The notes under the pieces were generated by a model. That model had not been told where the DNA came from. It did no database searches and saw only the letters and a list, made by a program, of their open reading frames with translations. A stretch of DNA of 64,000 bases from Zymomonas mobilis subsp. pomaceae ATCC 29192 (GTDB lineage: Bacteria; Pseudomonadota; Alphaproteobacteria; Sphingomonadales; Sphingomonadaceae). The translations under genes and the position numbers were made by a program. Where the stretch lies: assembly GCF_000218875.1 (NCBI RefSeq), contig NC_015709.1:868001-932000 (forward strand). Reading direction: 5' to 3'. Each line of letters starts with the position of its first letter. The stretch's first letter is position 1. Below, piece after piece: positions 27,542 through 37,386 of the stretch.

Positions 27542-28648
27542 ATGACTTCACCTGAACTTCGTCCAAAATCCTGGATTGACAGTATCGCGCCTTATATACC
27601 GGGATCATCAAAAACATTAGATGGTCGTCCGGCGATTAAGCTGTCATCCAATGAAAATCCTCTGGGAACCAGCCAAAAAGCACAAGAGGCTTATATCAAT
27701 GCAGTTAGTTCTCTTTATCGCTATCCTGATAGCGAAGCGACTGAACTACGCGAAGCGATTGGCGCATGTTATAAATTAGATCCGGCCCGAATTATTCATG
27801 GTACGGGTTCAGACGAAATTTTACATCTTGCGGCTGGTGCTTATGCCGGACAAGATGACGAGGTATTATATCCACGTTATAGTTTTTCAGTTTATCCCCT
27901 AGCAGCCAGACGCGTCGGAGCAACGCCAGTAGAAGCGCCTGATGATGATTATCGCTGTTCCGTAGATGCCTTATTGGCTGCGGTTACACCTCGAACACGG
28001 GTTGTCTTTATTGCCAATCCGAATAACCCTACAGGTACATGGATTTCACAGGCAGAAGTAGAGAGGCTATATAATGGTCTTCCCCGTAACTGTTTACTTG
28101 TCGTTGACCAAGCCTATGCCGAATATCTTGACCCTGAATGTGATGATGGCGCTTTAGCCTTAGCGAAAAATGTCCGTAACGTTTTGGTTACACGCACATT
28201 TTCCAAAATTTATGGTCTAGCCGCCGAGAGAATTGGGTGGGGTTATGCAGCACCCAGCATTATTGATGCCTTAAATCGTATTCGGGCCCCTTTTAATGTA
28301 ACGATTGCCGGTCAAAAAGCCGCCATGGCCGCGCTTGAGGATCAGAAATTTGTTCACGACAGCTATAAACATAACCGTAAATGGCGTAGCTGGTTTGAAG
28401 ATCAAATGGCGCTTTTAAGCAATGCGGGTATTCGGGTTATTCCCTCTGCTGCTAATTTTAGCCTACTCTTATTTGAAGGTAGTCTTACGGCTGAAAATGC
28501 GTATAAAGCCCTGATGGAAGAGGGCTATACGGCCCGCTGGCTTCCTGGACAACGCTTACCGCATGCCTTGCGTATTACCATTGGTAGTGAAAAGCATATG
28601 CGTGATGTTGCCCGTATTTTAACGGATTTAGTCAGACAGGCGCTCTAG
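27542..28648 (+). CDS. hisC: Histidinol-phosphate/aromatic aminotransferase
   Basis: The 368-residue class-II fold aminotransferase uses PLP for imidazole-acetol phosphate transamination, and the Zymomonas enzyme is described as also acting on aromatic substrates. Visible motifs are [10 protein letters not shown] near residue 32, GSDEILHL near 83, [13 protein letters not shown] near 155, the PLP lysine in [17 protein letters not shown] near 220, and LRITIG at the end. I choose the ATG at 27542 because the product then has the family's length; an in-frame ATG at 27482 would add 20 non-conserved residues. It overlaps tyrC by one base. Confidence 0.93.
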   Translation: MTSPELRPKSWIDSIAPYIPGSSKTLDGRPAIKLSSNENPLGTSQKAQEAYINAVSSLYRYPDSEATELREAIGACYKLDPARIIHGTGSDEILHLAAGAYAGQDDEVLYPRYSFSVYPLAARRVGATPVEAPDDDYRCSVDALLAAVTPRTRVVFIANPNNPTGTWISQAEVERLYNGLPRNCLLVVDQAYAEYLDPECDDGALALAKNVRNVLVTRTFSKIYGLAAERIGWGYAAPSIIDALNRIRAPFNVTIAGQKAAMAALEDQKFVHDSYKHNRKWRSWFEDQMALLSNAGIRVIPSAANFSLLLFEGSLTAENAYKALMEEGYTARWLPGQRLPHALRITIGSEKHMRDVARILTDLVRQAL

Positions 28649-29532
28649 TGACTGTTTTTAACCATATTGCGATTATTGGACTTGGACTTATCGGTTCGTC
28701 AGCGGCTCGGGCTACACGTCAATATTGTCCAAACGTTACGCTTACACTGTACGATAATTCTACAGCCGTGTGTGAACGGGCACGTCTTCTGAATCTAGGT
28801 GATAAGGTCACCGAGGATATTCAGGAGGCAGTCCATAATGCCGATATGGTTCTGTTATGCGTGCCTGTAAGAGCAATGGGTGTTGTAGCCGGGGCTATAG
28901 CACCCGCGCTAAAACCGGACGTTATCATCTGTGATACGGGTTCGGTCAAAGCAAGCGTTGCAGAAATTTTACAAAAAGCCTTACCTAACCATATTATTGT
29001 CCCCAGCCATCCGCTTGCAGGCACAGAGAATAATGGCCCCGATGCGGGATTTGCACAGCTATTTCAGAATCATCCTGTTATTCTTACCCCCGATACGCAC
29101 ACACCGGCCCAAGCCATTGCCCATATTGCCGAATATTGGGAGGAAATTGGGGGACGCGTTAATCTGATGACGGCACAACATCACGATCATGTCTTGGCGG
29201 TGACTAGTCACTTGCCGCATGTCATCGCCTATCAACTGGTAGCGCTGGCTTCGGAATATGAAATGCAAAGCAGAACACCGATAATGCGTTATTCAGCGGG
29301 CAGCTTTCGTGATGCTACCCGCGTAGCGGCTTCAGAACCACGCATTTGGCGAGATATTATGCTTGAAAATGCCCCTGCCCTCTTACCTGTCCTCGATCAC
29401 TTTATTGATGATCTTCAAAAAATGCGTCATGCTATCGCTCACGAAGATAGTAACTATCTTCTTAATATTTTGGGAAAATCCCAAAAAGCTCGTATTGCGC
29501 TTAATAAAGATATTGAAGCGATGATTTCTTAA
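28648..29532 (+). CDS. tyrC: Cyclohexadienyl (prephenate/arogenate) dehydrogenase
   Basis: TyrC catalyses the NAD(P)-linked oxidative decarboxylation that leads to tyrosine. The 294-residue product has the Rossmann motif GLGLIGSSAARA at residue 11 and the prephenate dehydrogenase signatures SHPLAGTEN near 118, HDHVLAVTSHLPHVIAYQL near 182, and SFRDATRVA near 230. There is no ACT regulatory domain, which fits the feedback-insensitive enzyme known from Zymomonas. Translation probably starts at GTG 28648, whose G is the last base of the hisC stop (TAGTG). Confidence 0.94.
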   Translation: MTVFNHIAIIGLGLIGSSAARATRQYCPNVTLTLYDNSTAVCERARLLNLGDKVTEDIQEAVHNADMVLLCVPVRAMGVVAGAIAPALKPDVIICDTGSVKASVAEILQKALPNHIIVPSHPLAGTENNGPDAGFAQLFQNHPVILTPDTHTPAQAIAHIAEYWEEIGGRVNLMTAQHHDHVLAVTSHLPHVIAYQLVALASEYEMQSRTPIMRYSAGSFRDATRVAASEPRIWRDIMLENAPALLPVLDHFIDDLQKMRHAIAHEDSNYLLNILGKSQKARIALNKDIEAMIS

Positions 29533-30257
29533 GAATTCTGTTCCTTTTCAAAGGGATCATTTAGCTGATTAATGGCCTTATGTACCCTTGCTTCTGCCTC
29601 TTTTCTAGGTAAACCAGCGGGAATAACTTCTCCAACCTGAAAATGAACAATACCAGATTTCTTATTAAGGCCTGTTTTCCATAATAAGCCGCTGTCCAGT
29701 GCAATAGGAATAACAGGTAATTTTAACATCTTGTACAACCCAAAAAATCCAGAACGTAACGGCGGCATTTCGCCATGCGCTACACGCGTGCCTTCTGGAA
29801 AAAGCAACAAAGAACGCCCCTGTTTTTGTGCATCTCCGGCCGCTCGTAGCATTCTCCGTAATGCAACGGCAGAACCTGTCCGATCGACGGGAATAGCCCC
29901 ATGTGCCTGTAGCAAACGTCCAAATAATGGCAAATCAACCAATTCTCGTTTCAAAATAATTGCAGGGTGGCCCAAAAACCGGACTAATTCCAGGGTTTCG
30001 AACATAGATTCATGCTTGGCCACAATAAGATAAACGGCATCTTTAGCTAGTTTTTCTGTTGGCAATACGCCGTGCCATTCGCTTCGGATACCAATGATAT
30101 AACGCGCTAAAAAGCTATGAAGTCTGGCCCAGCGATTGGCTTGACGCCACATAGCCGATTGCTTTCCTAATAATAAAGGAAAGGCCATAAAAATCATAAA
30201 AACAGTAGCAGAATAAAATAATATCAAAAATAAGGCCGCACGCAATTTGGCTATCAT
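29529..30257 (-). CDS. plsC: 1-acyl-sn-glycerol-3-phosphate acyltransferase (PlsC family)
   Basis: The 242-residue product has an N-terminal membrane helix (LFLILFYSATVFMIFMAF) and the acyltransferase blocks KHESMFETLE near residue 83 (catalytic His), VDRTGSA near 126, LLLFPEGTRVAHGE near 150, and PVIPIAL near 183. Block I reads HESMFE instead of the usual HX4D, as in other alphaproteobacterial members. It adds the second acyl chain to make phosphatidic acid. It follows ydcF, ftsX and ftsE on the same strand, and its end overlaps the tyrC end by four bases. Confidence 0.9.
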   Translation of the reverse strand: MIAKLRAALFLILFYSATVFMIFMAFPLLLGKQSAMWRQANRWARLHSFLARYIIGIRSEWHGVLPTEKLAKDAVYLIVAKHESMFETLELVRFLGHPAIILKRELVDLPLFGRLLQAHGAIPVDRTGSAVALRRMLRAAGDAQKQGRSLLLFPEGTRVAHGEMPPLRSGFFGLYKMLKLPVIPIALDSGLLWKTGLNKKSGIVHFQVGEVIPAGLPRKEAEARVHKAINQLNDPFEKEQNS

Positions 30258-30421
30258 CTATTTTTCCGGTAAATTTAAATGAGACAAAGGAGGTTATGCT
30301 AAGGGGGATGCTCCTTAATCAGCGCCGAATTAAAATATTATTCCTATGAAAGCCAGCACTGAATAAAATTGTCACCTATTTTCCTAGCCTGTATGGTGGC
30401 ATCAATCGTTAGAAAAGCGGA

Positions 30422-31030
30422 TTATTTTTGATGAAAATAATGCCAGATATTATTCGATGTAGAGGGATATAATACCGAATTTAGGCCTATAGCGATAGCA
30501 AGACGTCGCCAAAGATATTTACAATACTCAATCATCCATATCCGCCAGCTTGAGTGACTAGGGATCGCATCTTCCACTACGACAATATTGCGGCCTGCAA
30601 CCAAGGATAATTCAAAACGTGCACGTGCCATGTGCCAATCCGTCGTTATCAATCTGACAGAGTGATAATGATGCAGCCTTAGCCATTTTACAGTTTCATC
30701 CGCATTCGAACTGGTATCGACCGCTTGGGTTCCAAGATCAACACAGCATAAAATAAGTTGAAGCGGCACGTGGTAAAGTAAGGCTATATCTTCGGGTTTT
30801 ACCTGTCTATTAACACCAGATACCAGCATCCGTTTAGCCTGACGGTGTTGTAACATTTCAAGACCACGATCAATTCGACCAGCACCACCGGTAAGAACGA
30901 CAATCGCATCGGTTACCTGATTTGTCGCCGGAGCCGCATGAAAGAAGAAAAACAGCATAAATCCCCCTAACCACAGCATGAAAATACTGATCAGAAACCG
31001 GCTGATCCTAATCAGAAAAGATTTGATCAT
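30422..31030 (-). CDS. YdcF/ElyC-family membrane protein (DUF218)
   Basis: The 202-residue product has an N-terminal membrane helix (FLISIFMLWLGGFMLFFFF) and a DUF218 domain with DAIVVLTGGAGRIDRGLEML, followed by TSSNADETVKWL and TDWHMARARFEL. Relatives affect envelope or peptidoglycan metabolism, but the reaction is not established. It starts 31 bases after ftsX, and the order ftsE-ftsX-ydcF-plsC is common in alphaproteobacteria. Confidence 0.85.
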   Translation of the reverse strand: MIKSFLIRISRFLISIFMLWLGGFMLFFFFHAAPATNQVTDAIVVLTGGAGRIDRGLEMLQHRQAKRMLVSGVNRQVKPEDIALLYHVPLQLILCCVDLGTQAVDTSSNADETVKWLRLHHYHSVRLITTDWHMARARFELSLVAGRNIVVVEDAIPSHSSWRIWMIEYCKYLWRRLAIAIGLNSVLYPSTSNNIWHYFHQK

Positions 31031-31061
31031 GACTGAAACCGAAAGGCAGATCCGTAATGTT

Positions 31062-31943
31062 TCATTCTTTTCCTATCATTCCAGAGACGATTATATGCGT
31101 TACCACTATGTCTATTATAATGGTAACAACAACGAAGAAAGCGAGAATAAACACGGATAGAAAATTTATATACGGATAATGTAAAGCAGGGCTGTTAAGA
31201 TATGCCGATAAATAGCCGAATGAACCAAAGATCGTCATAGCAAGTATACAACCAATACTAGCCCCTTTTAAAAGGATTATCCCTATTTTGTAACACAATA
31301 AACGCGCAATATATCTTTGTTCGGCGCCTAATAAAGATAACAGCTCTATTTTATCCTGACAGCTCTTAACCAAAATACGCACCGCTAGGACTATAATGAA
31401 GAGCGTTGCACTCTCTATCAAAAAGATTACGCCCCCTGTGAAGCAGATCAATATGCGTAAAAAAGACAATAACGCTACGCCGCTTGAGCCATAATCATCA
31501 ATCATAGCCGAAGGGGCTATCTGATGAATTATGTTGACTAGCCTTAGACGATCTACCTTGGGTGAGACTGTAAAATCTATCATAGCAGGTAGAGTAATAT
31601 CCTTCTTTAAAGAAGGTTCTAACCATGGCTCTACTAAAAGCGACAATTCAGACTGATGAACCGGATGAATTTGCTTGATGGAAGGAATCTGGCGTAAAAT
31701 ATTTTCAACGGCCCGTTCCTGACTATCCCTCGCAACAGGATCAGCTTCAAAAATTTGCAGCGTGACACGTTCAGACAGTTGATCGTGTAGCCGTTCCACC
31801 TGTTGATGAATGGCCAAAACAAAAAGCAACGCCAAAGCGGATAAAGTAATCATTAAGGTTATAAGCCAAGATAATACACTTGGTAAGCTAGCCTTATTCA
31901 ATATTTTGTGAGGATAGATAGGAAAGAAGCAAGGGCTCTTCAT
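31062..31943 (-). CDS. ftsX: Cell-division protein FtsX
   Basis: FtsX is the membrane partner of FtsE; together they link the divisome to periplasmic cell-wall hydrolases. The 293-residue product has one N-terminal transmembrane helix (VLSWLITLMITLSALALLFVL), a periplasmic domain to about residue 165, and three C-terminal helices around IELLSLLGAEQRYIARLL, as in other FtsX proteins. Its ATG overlaps the ftsE stop by four bases. Confidence 0.9.
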   Translation of the reverse strand: MKSPCFFPIYPHKILNKASLPSVLSWLITLMITLSALALLFVLAIHQQVERLHDQLSERVTLQIFEADPVARDSQERAVENILRQIPSIKQIHPVHQSELSLLVEPWLEPSLKKDITLPAMIDFTVSPKVDRLRLVNIIHQIAPSAMIDDYGSSGVALLSFLRILICFTGGVIFLIESATLFIIVLAVRILVKSCQDKIELLSLLGAEQRYIARLLCYKIGIILLKGASIGCILAMTIFGSFGYLSAYLNSPALHYPYINFLSVFILAFFVVVTIIIDIVVTHIIVSGMIGKE

Positions 31944-32641
31944 AAAAGAGCATTTCGATAATCTAATAAAGCCATAGATTCTACTATCTGGCCATTTTCA
32001 AGATGGAAATGAATAGCCTTCGGTACGCGGGTTAATAAATCAAGATTATGGGTCGCCATGATGACAGTCATGCCCTGCTTATTGAGAGCTGAAAGTAAAT
32101 GCAAAACAGAATTGGAAATTTTAGTATCAATATTGCCTGTAGGCTCATCAGCCACTAAGATTTCAGGTCGTCGGATTAAGGCTCTGGCAATCGCGACGCG
32201 CTGTTGTTCGCCTCGCGATAGACTATCAGGGAAAGCTGTTGATTTGTTTTCCAATCCCATTTGCAACAAAAGTCTGTTGACGGAAGTAGTAATAAAATTT
32301 TTGCCTTTTTGATCCAGACGAAGGGGTAAAGCGATATTATCAAAGACGTTTAAATCAGGGATAAGACGGAAATCTTGAAAAACTATCCCCATACGCTGCC
32401 TAAACGCAGGGATATATCGATGGGGTAAGGCGACAACATCTTCCCCAAATAATCGAATTATCCCCCGATAAGGATGTAATGCCAGATAAATCATTTTTAA
32501 AAGAGTAGTCTTACCTACCCCTGATGAGCCGGTAACAAAGTAAAATTGCCCTGAAAATAGGCTAAAATTGAGATCAGAGAGGATCTCAGATCCAGCCTGA
32601 TAGGCAAAATTCACATGATCAAATTGAACAACAGCTGTCAA
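31940..32641 (-). CDS. ftsE: Cell-division ATPase FtsE
   Basis: The 233-residue ABC ATPase has Walker A GSSGVGKTT near residue 37, the Q-loop GIVFQDFRLIPDLNVFDN near 88, signature LSRGEQQRVAIARAL near 140, Walker B ILVADEPTGNID and the switch His in MATHNLD. DFRLIPDLNVFDNIALPL is typical of FtsE. It is the first gene of the ftsE-ftsX-ydcF-plsC run and is divergent from the zinc-ribbon gene. Confidence 0.94.
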   Translation of the reverse strand: MTAVVQFDHVNFAYQAGSEILSDLNFSLFSGQFYFVTGSSGVGKTTLLKMIYLALHPYRGIIRLFGEDVVALPHRYIPAFRQRMGIVFQDFRLIPDLNVFDNIALPLRLDQKGKNFITTSVNRLLLQMGLENKSTAFPDSLSRGEQQRVAIARALIRRPEILVADEPTGNIDTKISNSVLHLLSALNKQGMTVIMATHNLDLLTRVPKAIHFHLENGQIVESMALLDYRNALL

Positions 32642-32849
32642 ATGACCCTCTTTTTTTCGGATAAAAAAAGCAAACTATCCTACAAGACAAAACTAAAAAA
32701 TGCCTTTATATCAAAAAAGCACCTTTTATTTGTCGCGTCTTGGATAAAGAAAAACTAATTCTTGAACTGCCTATACTTGCTCCGGTTGCCAAGGCGTGCT
32801 TTATCGGATTAAGCGGCATAAATAGCCCTCACATAAGCGCAGAAGAGCC

Positions 32850-33956
32850 ATGATTTTAACCTGTCCAGCCTGCCATACCCGTTACGAAGTACAAGATGGC
32901 ATGATCACTGCCAATGGCCGCCGTGTACGTTGTGCCAATTGCGGCCAAAGCTGGATCGCATATCCTGATGAGAATGCAGAAAACACGCCTGTTTCTATTT
33001 CTGATGCTCTCTCTGGAGAGAGTGATAAAAGCAATCTTTCAGAGGATAAAGACATCAATTCGGCGATTTCTGACAAAACAGAAATAGCTCCGGTCAAAAA
33101 CTCTGAAAAAAAATCGGTCTCTTCCCCAAATCAGGATCAGGCCAATATCGTTTCAGAAAAAAAGACTCCTTCCTTTTCTCAATCGGATCACACCTTTTCT
33201 AAGGCATCCAAAGAAACCAATGATTCTGATATAGTCTCTTCTGTCGAGGATGAAGCGACCGACTCTCAACAAGTGCCATTTGCTGTAGAAGCCCATTCCG
33301 CTAAGCCTTCGCCTGATAAAGCCCCTTCTTTATCTGATAACGAGACGGATCATAAACTCTCCTCCGAAGATCCCTTAAAACCGGATAGCGGTGAAGAAAA
33401 TTTCGCCTCTTTTAGCTATAAACTTTCTTCTTCAACGCCCGATTATAATTTTTCAGAAAACGAAGATGAAGAAAATACGCAAGCTTATAATTTTCAGAAC
33501 CATCGTTCTTCATTGCCAGCCAACCCGTCAAAACCATGGATGAAAAACTGGTTACTTGGCACGATTGCGGCTCTTTTTGTTCTTTTAATAGCGTCAGCTG
33601 TTTTCTATTTTTCTCACAGAACACACGCTCCCGCGCCTTTATCCTCTGTAAAATCAGCGAATAATACGCTGACGATTGAGCATGTTACGAACGAAAGACA
33701 TCGCACAAATAGTAATAATGAACTGCTCTCCATTTCTGGACAGATCATTAATCATGACCATAAAGCTTTAAAAGTGCCTGATATTCGTATCGATCTTCTC
33801 GATGATAGTGGACAATCTGTTTTTAATTGGGTCGCGCCTGCGCCGATTGCCAGTTTAAAACCAGATGAGGCGGCTCAATTTGATAGTGCCACCTTTAACA
33901 TTCCGCCAACAGCACGAAGCATAAGTATTGATTTTGCATCTAATCCTGAAAAATAA
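32850..33956 (+). CDS. MJ0042-type zinc-ribbon membrane protein with DUF3426-like C-terminus
   Basis: The 368-residue product starts with a zinc ribbon of four Cys (CPACHTRYEV and VRCANCGQSWIA, the MJ0042 pattern). A long acidic, Ser-rich, disordered region covers about residues 45-225. One membrane helix (LLGTIAALFVLLIASAVFYF) lies near 230-250, and the extracytoplasmic C-terminus (LLSISGQIINHDHKALKVPD) matches DUF3426. The family is widespread in proteobacteria without a settled role. Confidence 0.8.
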   Translation: MILTCPACHTRYEVQDGMITANGRRVRCANCGQSWIAYPDENAENTPVSISDALSGESDKSNLSEDKDINSAISDKTEIAPVKNSEKKSVSSPNQDQANIVSEKKTPSFSQSDHTFSKASKETNDSDIVSSVEDEATDSQQVPFAVEAHSAKPSPDKAPSLSDNETDHKLSSEDPLKPDSGEENFASFSYKLSSSTPDYNFSENEDEENTQAYNFQNHRSSLPANPSKPWMKNWLLGTIAALFVLLIASAVFYFSHRTHAPAPLSSVKSANNTLTIEHVTNERHRTNSNNELLSISGQIINHDHKALKVPDIRIDLLDDSGQSVFNWVAPAPIASLKPDEAAQFDSATFNIPPTARSISIDFASNPEK

Positions 33957-33997
33957 TTTTTTTAATTTTCAATCTTATACTAATAGGAAAGCAATTC

Positions 33998-34324
33998 ATG
34001 ATATTATTATTAGAAATAGTATATTTTATTCTTAACATTTTATGGTGGGTTATTCTAATCCAAGCCCTAGCTTCATGGCTCATTGCCTTTAATGTTATTA
34101 ATTCAGATAATGATTTCATTCGTAAGTTACTTTATACTTTAGATCAAATTACTGAACCCCTTTATCGCCCTATTAGAAAAATATTACCAGACTTTGGTGC
34201 TATTGATCTGTCGCCGGCCGTTGTCCTCATGGTAATTTTGATTGTTAACAGATTCGTTATACCCCATCTTATAACCCATATTTATATGATGCCTTTTCAT
34301 GGGTTCATGTATGGTGATGTTTAA
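33998..34324 (+). CDS. YggT-family membrane protein
   Basis: The 108-residue product has two hydrophobic segments, at about residues 1-25 and 65-90, around the family motif LDQITEPLYRPIRKILPDFGAIDLSP (key residues EPLYRPIRKI and DLSP). Other YggT proteins are linked to osmotic tolerance or thylakoid/cell-membrane biogenesis; function here is unknown. AGGAAAG precedes the ATG. It follows the zinc-ribbon gene by 41 bases. Confidence 0.88.
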   Translation: MILLLEIVYFILNILWWVILIQALASWLIAFNVINSDNDFIRKLLYTLDQITEPLYRPIRKILPDFGAIDLSPAVVLMVILIVNRFVIPHLITHIYMMPFHGFMYGDV

Positions 34325-34512
34325 TTAAAATACAAAACCATACCCTTAAACAATATATCGTTTTATTGCAAAAAATTGATAATTAATTTCTAAAATTAAG
34401 AGATATATCGTTGTTTATACCAATAAAAAAATTACAAAATTACTTTTGTAATTTCAGAGTGATAACGATATGGACAGCCCTCTTTTCTACTTAGCTTTTT
34501 GAGCTTTTATCT

Positions 34513-35139
34513 ATGATAACCTTATTTATCTCGACCTTCATTACACTTTTTGTTGTTATTGATGTGCCGGGTTGTGCGCCTATTTTTGCTAGTCTTACCA
34601 AAACAGCCTCTTCCACTGATCAAAGGGCCATGGCGATAAGAGCCGTTTTGGTAGCCTCTTGTGTTTTGATTTTTTTTGGCCTGTGCGGAGAAGCTTTTCT
34701 TCGCTTGGTAGGTATTAGCCTACCTTCCTTTCAGATTGCTGGGGGTATCATGGTACTCCTTATCGCTATCGAAATGGTTTTCGAAAAACGTACCCAAAAA
34801 CGTGAAGACCGAGCTCGCGAAGTAAAAAACATACCCGAAGAAGCCGAAGATATTTCAGTATTTCCTATGGCAATCCCGATGATTGCTGGTCCGGGTGCCA
34901 TTGCAACGATTATGCTGTTAGTATCCAAAACTGAAAATTGGGAACAAGGTCTGGTCGTCTTTTTAGCCTTAGGCGCTGTTCAATGCCTTATGCTAATCTC
35001 CTTAATTCTGGCCGGCCCTATCATGCGTGTCCTTGGACGCCGAACAGAGGCTATGTTAACCCGTATTTTAGGCCTAATTTTAGCTGCGCTCGCAGTGCAA
35101 TTCATTTTAGCTGGGTTGAAGACGTTTTTTCATTTTTAA
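34513..35139 (+). CDS. MarC-family integral membrane protein (UPF0056)
   Basis: The 208-residue product has six hydrophobic segments and the family motifs VIDVPGCAPIF near residue 16, GGIMVLLIAIEMVF near 80, PMAIPMIAGPGAIATIM near 118 and RILGLILAALAVQFIL near the end. MarC proteins were once linked to multiple antibiotic resistance, but that role is not supported in E. coli. Transport substrate is unknown. Confidence 0.88.
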   Translation: MITLFISTFITLFVVIDVPGCAPIFASLTKTASSTDQRAMAIRAVLVASCVLIFFGLCGEAFLRLVGISLPSFQIAGGIMVLLIAIEMVFEKRTQKREDRAREVKNIPEEAEDISVFPMAIPMIAGPGAIATIMLLVSKTENWEQGLVVFLALGAVQCLMLISLILAGPIMRVLGRRTEAMLTRILGLILAALAVQFILAGLKTFFHF

Positions 35140-35210
35140 AGTATACATCAAAGTATTTTTTATTGTTACGTTGTGGCTCTTTCCTTGTTTTATAAAGTTA
35201 ATAAGCTTAC

Positions 35211-35242
35211 AAAAAAAGCATGGTGGATCCGTTCCACGATGC
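35211..35242 (-). terminator. Rho-independent terminator downstream of parE
   Basis: On the minus strand GCATCGTGGA and TCCACCATGC form a stem with one mismatched step, followed by seven T residues. It lies about 100 bases after the parE stop. Confidence 0.7.
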
Positions 35243-35255
35243 AGATTGTCCAAAG

Positions 35256-35283
35256 GTTCCGCTATCAGCAATGATAGCGGAAC
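35256..35283. other. Perfect 12-bp hairpin with GCAA loop between marC and parE
   Basis: GTTCCGCTATCA and TGATAGCGGAAC pair perfectly around a GCAA loop, a GNRA tetraloop on the plus strand. No T tract follows on either side, so it is not a standard terminator. It may stabilise the 3' end of the parE or marC transcript. Confidence 0.6.
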
Positions 35284-35344
35284 TTCGCTTATTCCCTTAC
35301 AAAAGATGCCGCTTGGTTTGTAATGATGTCCAAAATCCTTTGGG

Positions 35345-37324
35345 CTAAATATCCATCGCCGATTCATCAAACTGCGCCGCGTTCTCCTGAATAAAAGAAA
35401 AACGATGCTCTGGTTGACGTCCCATCAGGCGTTCAACTAAATCGGCTACAGATCTGTCTTGAGAATCTTCAGGCAAAACGACTCTTAATAAACTGCGCGT
35501 TTCAGGATTCATGGTAGTTTCCCGTAATTGCTGGGGATTCATTTCACCTAAGCCCTTAAAACGCGCAACTTCAACTTTGCGGCCTTTAAAAAGGGTCTTC
35601 TCTAATTTTGCCCGATGCGCGTCATCTTGTGCATAGACCGTTTTTGCCCCTGATTTTAAACGATAAAGCGGTGGTTGTGCTAAATAGATATGGCCTCTTC
35701 GGACAATGGCAGACATTTCCCGAAAGAAAAAAGTCATAAGTAAGGTTGCAATATGGGCCCCATCAACATCGGCATCAGACATAATAATAATACGCTCATA
35801 GCGTAAAGCCTCTGGGTCGCAACGATCGCGCACCCCACAACCTAAGGCTTGCGTAATATCTGCGATTTCCTGATTGGCTAAAATCTTAGCATGAGTCGCC
35901 GAGGCTACATTTAAAATTTTACCTCTGATCGGTAGAATAGCTTGTATTTTTCGATCGCGGGCTTGTTTTGCTGATCCTCCAGCAGAATCACCTTCAACGA
36001 TAAATATTTCGGTATTTTCAGCAGCGTCTTGAGTGCAATCAGTCAATTTCCCCGGCAAGCGTAACTTACGAGAAGCCGTGACCGTCTTACGTTTAATATC
36101 ACGTTCGGCACGCCGCTTGAGACGCTCATCCATCCGTTCCAGAATAAAGCCGATTAAAGCCCGTCCCCGTTCCATATCATCCGTTAAAAAATGATCGAAA
36201 TAATCACGAATGGCTTTTTCAACCAATCCGGTAACCTGCGGATTAGTTAAACGATCTTTGGTCTGACTTTGAAATTGGGGTTCCCGAATAAATAAAGATA
36301 ACATTATTTCTGCACCAGGGATGACATCTTCCGGTGCAATATCCTTAGCTTTTTTCTGGCCGATTAATTCCCCAAAAGCCCGTAATCCACGAACCAAGGC
36401 TAGACGTAACCCTTGCTCATGCGTTCCCCCATCGGGGGTAGGAATGGTATTACAATAATAGAGGGTGGACCCCTCTGACCACAAAGGCCATGCGACGGCC
36501 CATTCGACAGAGCCTTCGTTATCGGGAAAAGTTTGACGCCCCACAAAAAAATCACGGGTAGCACATTCACGCTTCCCGATTTCTTCTTTTAAGCAATCAG
36601 CTAATCCACCTGGAAAATGGAAAACCGCTTTCTCAGGGATTTCTTCACTGGCAAGTGAAGGATCACAGCGCCAGATAATTTCAACACCCGCAAATAAATA
36701 GGCCTTGGATCGAACCAAGCGATATAATCTTGCTGGCTTGAAACTAATGGATTTACCGAAAATTTCATGGTCAGGAACAAAAGTTACTGAAGTACCCCGA
36801 CGATTAGGCGCATTACCAATTTTTTCAAGGGAACCTTGCGCCTTTCCTCGGACGAAGGTCTGACGATAAAGCAGCCGGTTTCGGGCTACCTCTACGATAG
36901 TTTCCGACGATAAGGCATTAACAACTGAAATACCGACCCCATGCAATCCGCCGGAAGTAGCATAGGCCTTATTAGAAAATTTTCCGCCAGAATGAAGCGT
37001 AGTTAAAATCACCTCTAAGGCAGACTTATCAGGAAAGCGAGGATGGGGATCGACCGGAATACCTCGACCATTATCGGTAATAGTCAGACGATTATGAATA
37101 CCCAAGGTAACTTCAATACGGGTGGCATGGCCAGCCACCGCTTCATCCATAGCATTATCAAGCACTTCGGCGGCAAGATGATGAAAAGCCCTCTCATCCG
37201 TGCCACCGATATACATACCAGGGCGCCGTCGTATCGGTTCTAAACCTTCTAAAACTTCAATCGAAGCAGCATTATACTCATCAGAAACAGAGGATGGGGC
37301 GGCGGCAAAAAGATCGTCTGACAT
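35345..37324 (-). CDS. parE: DNA topoisomerase IV subunit B
   Basis: ParE provides the ATPase of topoisomerase IV, which unlinks daughter chromosomes. The 659-residue product has the GHKL ATPase motifs EVLDNAMDEA, DNGRGIPVDPHP and GGLHGVGISVVNALS. The TOPRIM part has IFIVEGDSAGGSAKQARDR, PIRGKILNV and IIMSDADVDGAH. Residues such as RRRPGMYIGGTDERAFHHL fit ParE rather than GyrB. Start at ATG 37324 (MSDDLFAA); the frame is open 17 codons further upstream without support. The parC partner is not in the window. Confidence 0.95.
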   Translation of the reverse strand: MSDDLFAAAPSSVSDEYNAASIEVLEGLEPIRRRPGMYIGGTDERAFHHLAAEVLDNAMDEAVAGHATRIEVTLGIHNRLTITDNGRGIPVDPHPRFPDKSALEVILTTLHSGGKFSNKAYATSGGLHGVGISVVNALSSETIVEVARNRLLYRQTFVRGKAQGSLEKIGNAPNRRGTSVTFVPDHEIFGKSISFKPARLYRLVRSKAYLFAGVEIIWRCDPSLASEEIPEKAVFHFPGGLADCLKEEIGKRECATRDFFVGRQTFPDNEGSVEWAVAWPLWSEGSTLYYCNTIPTPDGGTHEQGLRLALVRGLRAFGELIGQKKAKDIAPEDVIPGAEIMLSLFIREPQFQSQTKDRLTNPQVTGLVEKAIRDYFDHFLTDDMERGRALIGFILERMDERLKRRAERDIKRKTVTASRKLRLPGKLTDCTQDAAENTEIFIVEGDSAGGSAKQARDRKIQAILPIRGKILNVASATHAKILANQEIADITQALGCGVRDRCDPEALRYERIIIMSDADVDGAHIATLLMTFFFREMSAIVRRGHIYLAQPPLYRLKSGAKTVYAQDDAHRAKLEKTLFKGRKVEVARFKGLGEMNPQQLRETTMNPETRSLLRVVLPEDSQDRSVADLVERLMGRQPEHRFSFIQENAAQFDESAMDI

Positions 37325-37386
37325 ATTTAAAGCTTTATAGATTATTTTTATGGCTGGAAAAAGCCGCCACCACAAAAAGCTTTTGT

